This document shows positions 60,739 through 64,000 of a stretch of 64,000 bases of DNA, one piece after another (within the stretch, counting starts at the first letter, position 1; every line of letters begins with the position of its first letter). Below the pieces are notes generated by a model. The model was not told the DNA's origin. It saw nothing but the letters and a program-made list of their open reading frames with translations, and did not search any database. This stretch comes from Aquiflexum lacus (GTDB lineage Bacteria > Bacteroidota > Bacteroidia > Cytophagales > Cyclobacteriaceae), in contig NZ_JABFHF010000032.1 in the NCBI RefSeq assembly GCF_015476655.1, positions 1 to 64,000 of the forward strand, given 5' to 3'. A program made the position numbers and the translations under genes.

Positions 60739-61479
60739 CCCCCCCCCCCTCCATCCTCAATCCCCCTTTGCGCCCCTAGGGGCGAGCGCAATGCTATCAG
60801 GAGGGAAGAATTACCTTGAAAAAACTGAAAAAAATCCGGTCGAGAAAAATTTTGAAACCTTACCCTTCTATACATTTCAATGGCTATATTCAAACCCAGG
60901 ATTTTTCCTTCCATTATTTTTTAAAAATGCCAAGTTCCTGTTTTAATGGTCTTGAAAAAATAGCCGATGTGGACACGATAGGCCTAAAACAACTTATACC
61001 TTAAGGCCGATTTTTTTTCTACCAAAACAAAATGATTTGATCAGATCAAATTCCTATGTCCGTCGGCCATGCACCTACTTCTATACCCGTAAAGGAAAAA
61101 GAGCAGATACATGCGAGTCTTTCTTCCAAAGGACAACTCCATTCAACATCCGGTTGACCACAGACAAGGGGTCACATACCATATCCGGGGTTAACCGTTG
61201 TACGTTGGATTAAACTTACCTTATTGATTTCAATATAGATGTATAGGCAAAACACTGTTTCGAGTAAAAGGGTGTTATGTGCAAGTCATAAATTACCAAA
61301 AAATAAGAGACTAGACGGATTATGCAAGGTGCCGACCAGAGAATTTTTCCTCTGAAGTCTTAGAATAGTAGCTCATAATAAGGTTATTTCATTGTTTGAA
61401 AAAATTTTTTTATCCCTTTGTAATATTATTCAAGATTTGGAGTCAAATGGATAAAGGTTTAAAATCGTGACGCCTAAAC
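60739..61479. other. Intergenic region with C-tract, palindrome and hairpin
   Basis: Between the kinase and the ECF sigma gene. It has a run of 11 C (60739-60749), the perfect palindrome CGCCCCTAGGGGCG (60771-60784), a 17-bp palindrome with arms ATTTGATC/GATCAAAT at 61035-61051, and a GGCC-stem hairpin with an eight-T tract near 60980-61018 that looks like a terminator. A 62-codon frame (60816-61004) ends right at that hairpin but matches nothing I recognise. Confidence 0.45.
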
Positions 61480-61968
61480 ATGGATAATATAAGCGAAGAA
61501 TTTTCTTCTATTTACCTGGAATACAGCAGTAAGATAAAAAGTCTTTGTTTTGGGTATACCAATTCAATCCATGAGGCTGATGATCTTACACAAGAAACAT
61601 TTTTATCTGCCTGGAAGCATTGGGATAAATTTAACGGACAATCTTCTCGTACCACATGGATTTATAGAATAGCCATAAATAAATGTCTCACTTACATCAA
61701 AAAAAATGAGTCAAAAGCTATAGATATAAAAGAAATTGAAAAAGTGTTAGCCAATAATGATGAGAAGAATGAGAATATTAATCTCTTGTATAAAGCGATC
61801 AATAAACTGGAAAATATTGATAGGTTAATAATTACCATGTTTCTTGATGAATTATCCTACAAGCAAATTGCCGAAGTTCTGGGAATTAGAGAAAATTCAG
61901 TGGCTGTAAGAATTCATCGTATAAAACTAAAACTAACTGAAATATTTAATAATTATGAAAAAATTTGA
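61480..61968 (+). CDS. ECF RNA polymerase sigma factor
   Basis: A 162-aa sigma-70-type factor of the extracytoplasmic-function group. Region 2 has the core helix EADDLTQETFLSAWK and the NGQSSRTTWIYRIAINKCL stretch (parts); region 4 has LSYKQIAEVLGIRENSVAVRIHRIK as its helix-turn-helix (parts). Complete, unlike the one at 6858. Its last 14 bp overlap the membrane-protein gene, which is therefore its likely partner. The region is A+T-rich compared with the hydrolase cluster. Confidence 0.93.
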   Translation: MDNISEEFSSIYLEYSSKIKSLCFGYTNSIHEADDLTQETFLSAWKHWDKFNGQSSRTTWIYRIAINKCLTYIKKNESKAIDIKEIEKVLANNDEKNENINLLYKAINKLENIDRLIITMFLDELSYKQIAEVLGIRENSVAVRIHRIKLKLTEIFNNYEKI

Positions 61969-62545
61969 TGATTTAAAAAGTATTTGGTCTGAAAATCAAC
62001 TAAATACGAATGATTTAGCTCATTCCTTTGGTAACAAGAAAATCAATTCACTTGCGGTAATCAAGCAGCAGTATATATTAAGTGCAATTGGGTTATTCGG
62101 GACTACAGTTTTTATTTTGTGGTTTGGATTTTTAAGCGGCAAAAATTTTAAGTTTGATATTTCGTACACGGCTTTGGGGATTCTGGCAGTATGTTTGGTT
62201 ATTATTGTGTCAATTAATTTATATAATGTGTTTTTAATCAGCAAACTTGATGAAACACTTGCACCCAAGGAATATTTAAAACACTGGCTAAACTTCTACA
62301 AGAAGCGGCTTCGTTTTTTTAGACTTTATGCACCTATCCTTTTAATCACCTTTTGCATTTCCTTTGCACTTTACATTCCCGAAATCCTAGGCTATTACCC
62401 AAACACAGATTATAAAATCGGATTTATATTTTTTATGATTCTAATCTTTTTTGCAAGTTATCTCATGGGTAAAAGCGCAACACGCGAAGAAAAAATTAAG
62501 CTGAATGAACTCAACGATACATTTCAGTTGCTTTCTAATGGCTAA
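61955..62545 (+). CDS. Putative anti-sigma-like membrane protein
   Basis: A 196-aa protein with a cytosolic N-terminus (about 1-38) and four predicted membrane helices (about 42-62, 71-90, 120-140, 152-168). It shows no zinc-binding anti-sigma motif. Translational overlap with the ECF sigma gene suggests it controls that factor's activity, as partner proteins at this position often do. It is inference from position; no family was recognised. Confidence 0.7.
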   Translation: MKKFDDLKSIWSENQLNTNDLAHSFGNKKINSLAVIKQQYILSAIGLFGTTVFILWFGFLSGKNFKFDISYTALGILAVCLVIIVSINLYNVFLISKLDETLAPKEYLKHWLNFYKKRLRFFRLYAPILLITFCISFALYIPEILGYYPNTDYKIGFIFFMILIFFASYLMGKSATREEKIKLNELNDTFQLLSNG

Positions 62546-62851
62546 ATTCAGAAAATGTATAATTATTCCTGATCGCACAATTTGGGTTCATTCAGATGGA
62601 TAATTCATTTCATGGGGGAACAAGGATAGGCTTAAATCTAGTAGAAATAAAAACTACACCCAACAAATATAAGTAATGGCGAGCAGCGTGATAATTCAAG
62701 TCATAAAATTTCATTAATGCTAAGCAGTATTGTGATAGATTTGAGCTTTTAAGCCGCAATTACTAGTATTTTTAACATTGTGCTAAATTAAAAACAGACA
62801 TATGGAATTCAAATACTTAGCATACCTTTAACTGCAAGCTGAAATAACCAA
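62546..62851. other. Intergenic region without recognised features
   Basis: A+T-rich spacer of 306 bp between the membrane protein and the acetyltransferase. I see no hairpin, repeat or frame that can be supported. Confidence 0.5.
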
Positions 62852-63358
62852 ATGATAGAACTAAGACCAGCAACGATTAACGACCTTAACTTAGTCAAAT
62901 ATTGGGATACAAAGCAACACGTTATCGACTGTGACCCTGATGACGATTGGAATTGGGAAATCGAACTGAAGCGCAATCCTGAGTGGCGAGAACAATTAAT
63001 AGCCGAATTGAACGGAAATCCGATTGGTTTCATACAAATAATTGACCCATTTTTAGAAGAAACTAAGTATTGGGGAGAAGTTAAACCGAACAAGAAAGCA
63101 ATTGATATTTGGATTGGGGAAGAACAGAACCTTAACAGAGGATATGGGACGAAAATGATGGAACTCGCCATAGATAGATGTTTTAAAGATAAATCTATAG
63201 ATGGAATTTTGATTGACCCTCTGAAGTCTAACGTTAGAGCTCAAAGGTTTTATGAGAAGCTCGGATTTAAATTTATTGAGGAAAGAGAATTTGATGGAAC
63301 GTCTTGCATAGTGTATGAATTGAAAAGGAAAAAGCCAATACCCTTGGCTTCAATTTAA
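62852..63358 (+). CDS. GNAT-family N-acetyltransferase (aminoglycoside 6'-acetyltransferase-like)
   Basis: A 168-aa acetyltransferase. The N-terminal IELRPATINDLNLVKYW and the acetyl-CoA loop EQNLNRGYGTKMM with IDPLKSNVRAQRFYEKLGF are typical of the AAC(6')/siderophore-like branch of GNAT enzymes. D-x-W-I-G (DIWIGEEQNLN) is also typical. Whether it modifies aminoglycosides cannot be decided. Codon use is A+T-rich like its neighbours. Confidence 0.87.
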   Translation: MIELRPATINDLNLVKYWDTKQHVIDCDPDDDWNWEIELKRNPEWREQLIAELNGNPIGFIQIIDPFLEETKYWGEVKPNKKAIDIWIGEEQNLNRGYGTKMMELAIDRCFKDKSIDGILIDPLKSNVRAQRFYEKLGFKFIEEREFDGTSCIVYELKRKKPIPLASI

Positions 63359-63383
63359 ATATTAACCTAAAAGAAATACGAAT

Positions 63384-63509
63384 ATGAAAAAATTCGCTTT
63401 AATTCTTCAATTCTGCTTTGGTTTGGTGAGTATTGCTCATACCCAAACCGTAACCATTGGCAACCAAGTATGGATGTCCGAAAACCTACCTAGGAGAAAA
63501 ATGATCTAA
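63384..63509 (+). pseudogene. Truncated FISUMP-domain protein
   Basis: A 41-codon frame: a signal peptide (MKKFALILQFCFGLVSIAHTQ in parts) then VTIGNQVWMSENL, the conserved opening of Fibrobacter-type major paralogous (FISUMP) domains. It breaks off after five more residues. The remaining domain (normally ~150 or more residues) is absent; the sequence instead enters the 3' end of the convergent NTF2-like gene. A deletion or recombination has removed the rest. Confidence 0.7.
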
Positions 63510-63926
63510 CATCATTTTCCATCCTTCTTCAGTTTTAATCCATACAAGCGAGAAAATAGAGCGCGCTGTTTGAAGTACATTTGCATTATAATAAGATATA
63601 TTAGAATATCCTCTCTGCAATGCCACATTAGGACCTAAAACTGTTATTTCAATATTTTCTAATTTCCATGAATGGGCATTCTTAAACTTTCCCCAATAAT
63701 CAACTAGGTTATCCTTTCCAATTACTTCAACTTTGTTCCCTACCATGGCTGCTTTGTCTGCATAGAATTCACCAATTTTAGAATAATTCCCTTTATCAAA
63801 CTCTGCTTCCATGGCTCTGTTTACGGATAATATTTCCTGCTCAATTGTGTTCAAGGAATCAATATCCGACTTACTAAATGAAAGATGCGCAAAAATGAAA
63901 AATAGTATGGTACAATAAACCTTCAT
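63486..63926 (-). CDS. NTF2-like/DUF4440 secreted protein
   Basis: A 146-aa protein with a signal peptide (to about SFSKS) and one NTF2-like alpha+beta barrel of the DUF4440/SnoaL type: ILSVNRAMEAEFDKGNYSKIGEFYADKAAM (parts), VIGKDNLVDYWGK, WIKTEEGWKMMLDH. Substrate unknown. Its end overlaps the truncated FISUMP frame by 24 bp. Confidence 0.83.
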   Translation of the reverse strand: MKVYCTILFFIFAHLSFSKSDIDSLNTIEQEILSVNRAMEAEFDKGNYSKIGEFYADKAAMVGNKVEVIGKDNLVDYWGKFKNAHSWKLENIEITVLGPNVALQRGYSNISYYNANVLQTARSIFSLVWIKTEEGWKMMLDHFSPR

Positions 63927-64000
63927 TGTATTATTTTAATTGATTTTAACCACTTAATTTTATCATAAGCATATCCAGGGCAAATCTGATATTCAGGTGT

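Noticed and set aside
60309-60779. 156-codon plus-strand frame overlapping the kinase start
   Set aside because: It lies antisense to the kinase N-terminus, spans the LytTR-like repeats and C-tract, and ends in proline/low-complexity sequence; most likely a chance frame.
60816-61004. 62-codon frame ending at a terminator-like hairpin
   Set aside because: Suggestive position, but no recognisable sequence features and no ribosome binding site; kept only as a remark in the intergenic entry.
61035-61051. 17-bp palindrome with arms ATTTGATC/GATCAAAT
   Set aside because: It is perfect but isolated, over 400 bp from the next gene start and without a second copy; no regulator can be linked to it.

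Overview
The window comes from a Bacteroidota chromosome, most likely a marine or aquatic member of the Cytophagales (Cyclobacteriaceae-like). This is inferred from several signs: tandem ~790-aa FtsX-type permeases beside a sigma-54 two-component system, a DUF2027/Smr protein next to a photolyase, TamB divergent from tsaD, bacteroidete-type promoter boxes (TAnnTTTG), weak Shine-Dalgarno signals, and many lipoproteins with an acidic stretch right after the lipidated cysteine. There are no rRNA or tRNA genes, CRISPR arrays or complete insertion sequences.

Layout. 0.2-8.2 kb: an orphan ABC ATPase, a serine-hydrolase lipoprotein, glutamate dehydrogenase, hisF and hisIE, two small proteins, a truncated ECF sigma gene and a DUF4386 membrane protein. 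8.4-19.4 kb: an NtrY/NtrC-like two-component pair diverging from an efflux system (HlyD-type adaptor, ABC ATPase, two FtsX permeases). A four-helix-bundle gene framed by 38-bp inverted repeats sits inside that transport operon. 19.8-31.1 kb: housekeeping genes (bestrophin, Smr protein, photolyase, TamB, tsaD, smpB, HNH nuclease). 31.2-38.4 kb: a hybrid histidine kinase with receiver and Hpt domains, a convergent sigma-54 regulator, a receiver-only protein and a long PurF-like amidotransferase. 38.5-42.4 kb: an M42 peptidase, then a redox operon (glutathione peroxidase, old-yellow-enzyme reductase, DoxX, OhrR/MarR) preceded by two palindromic operators. 42.4-47.3 kb: a glycosidase-like lipoprotein, a TIGR03643 protein with an atypical photolyase-family protein, a PIN toxin-antitoxin pair and a VOC protein. 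47-49.5 kb: decayed genes. 50-60.4 kb: one long minus-strand block with a LytS/LytR-type two-component system followed by secreted lipoprotein hydrolases (pectin-acetylesterase-like, haloalkane-dehalogenase-like, two PHB-depolymerase-like), a cadherin-repeat lipoprotein, DUF2147, a fatty-acid-hydroxylase-family protein and another lipoprotein. 61.4-63.9 kb: an A+T-rich ECF sigma/membrane protein pair, a GNAT acetyltransferase, a truncated FISUMP gene and an NTF2-like protein.

Main points of interest. (1) The four-helix-bundle gene with inverted-repeat flanks looks like an intervening-sequence-type element inserted in a protein-coding operon. (2) Matching 21-bp-period direct repeats lie upstream of both the LytS/LytR genes and the first hydrolase gene, which suggests a shared LytTR operator and ties the regulator to the surface lipoprotein cluster. 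(3) That cluster holds fragments of second copies of its own genes, so it has been duplicated and pruned. (4) Several families of degenerate intergenic repeats sit at the gene boundaries of the first two-component/efflux region.

All calls rest on reading the sequence and translations by eye. No database search was run.
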